From contig JAUWMW010000172.1 of assembly GCA_030612965.1 (NCBI GenBank), positions 1-5,194 of the forward strand: DNA of 5,194 nt, read 5' to 3'. This document shows, piece after piece, positions 5,136 to 5,194 of the stretch. Below the pieces are notes generated by a model that was not told the DNA's origin, made no database searches, and saw nothing but the letters and a program-made list of their open reading frames with translations. The position numbers and the translations under genes were made by a program. Numbering within the stretch: position 1 is the first letter of the stretch; every line of letters starts with the position of its first letter. Source of the stretch: a bacterium (GTDB lineage Bacteria > Zixibacteria > MSB-5A5 > GN15 > FEB-12).

Positions 5136-5194
5136 CACAAATGCCAAGTATGGCTGTTCAGCGCAGTTTTTTTGGGAAAGCCCAACTCAGTTTA

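Larger units (their letters stand above)
4847..5194. other. Repeat-bearing non-coding tail of the window
   Basis: No credible gene lies here. The only sizeable open frame (minus strand, about 4857-5147) translates the palindromic repeats, giving HSRAGGNPSS and ESGTGCRIKSGMT, phrases that come from interspersed repeats rather than proteins. There is a T-run at 4863-4868 after the nuclease, but no GC-rich stem precedes it, so no intrinsic terminator is called. Confidence 0.7.

Noticed and set aside
4857..5147. Minus-strand open frame of 96 codons
   Set aside because: Its translation contains HSRAGGNPSS and similar phrases that arise from interspersed palindromic repeats; there is no protein-like domain.
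5166..5185. TTGGG-AAAG-CCCAA hairpin next to a T-run as a terminator
   Set aside because: The T-run precedes the hairpin on the plus strand, and on the minus strand the hairpin is followed by A residues, so neither direction fits a terminator.

Overview
The window reads as ordinary protein-coding bacterial DNA on the left (about 1-4066) and a repeat-rich accessory stretch on the right (about 4067-5194). The best guess for the host is an uncultured Gram-negative bacterium of the FCB group (Zixibacteria-like) or a deltaproteobacterial-type lineage. That guess rests on three things: a secreted or envelope DUF5683-type protein, a HEAT-repeat/HD-GYP gene pair, and many short palindromic repeats whose spurious translations (HSRAGGNPSS, SPFDSAQGE) are familiar from such genomes. 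It is a recollection-level inference, not a sequence search.

Layout: 25-696 (+) encodes a small envelope protein with a signal peptide and a DUF5683-like core. It converges tail to tail with a two-gene minus-strand unit, and both stop codons lie in one TTAA tetranucleotide (693-696). The minus-strand unit, transcribed from about 4066 toward 693, encodes a 643-residue HEAT-repeat protein (2135-4066). This is followed, through a 4-base ATGA overlap, by a 481-residue HD-GYP phosphohydrolase (693-2138), a family that degrades cyclic di-GMP. The two coupled proteins share a divergent N-terminal module of about 130 residues. They are therefore related in part and probably act together: the HD-GYP protein as the enzyme or signalling module, the HEAT protein as its scaffold or regulator.

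4067-4528 is a 462-base gap between divergently oriented genes. It holds at least seven hairpins, including two related 28-base elements whose sequence differences preserve pairing. 4529-4846 (+) is a short nuclease of the staphylococcal nuclease (TNase) family. Its catalytic residues all appear present, but the C-terminal part of the fold is missing. 4847-5194 has no credible gene; it carries a composite palindromic element built of three hairpin modules (4953-5084) and another hairpin (5110-5135).

I see no tRNA, rRNA, CRISPR array, transposase or convincing promoter or terminator. The most interesting items are the shared N-terminal module of the coupled HEAT and HD-GYP proteins, the covarying hairpin repeats, and the truncated nuclease sitting between two repeat clusters.
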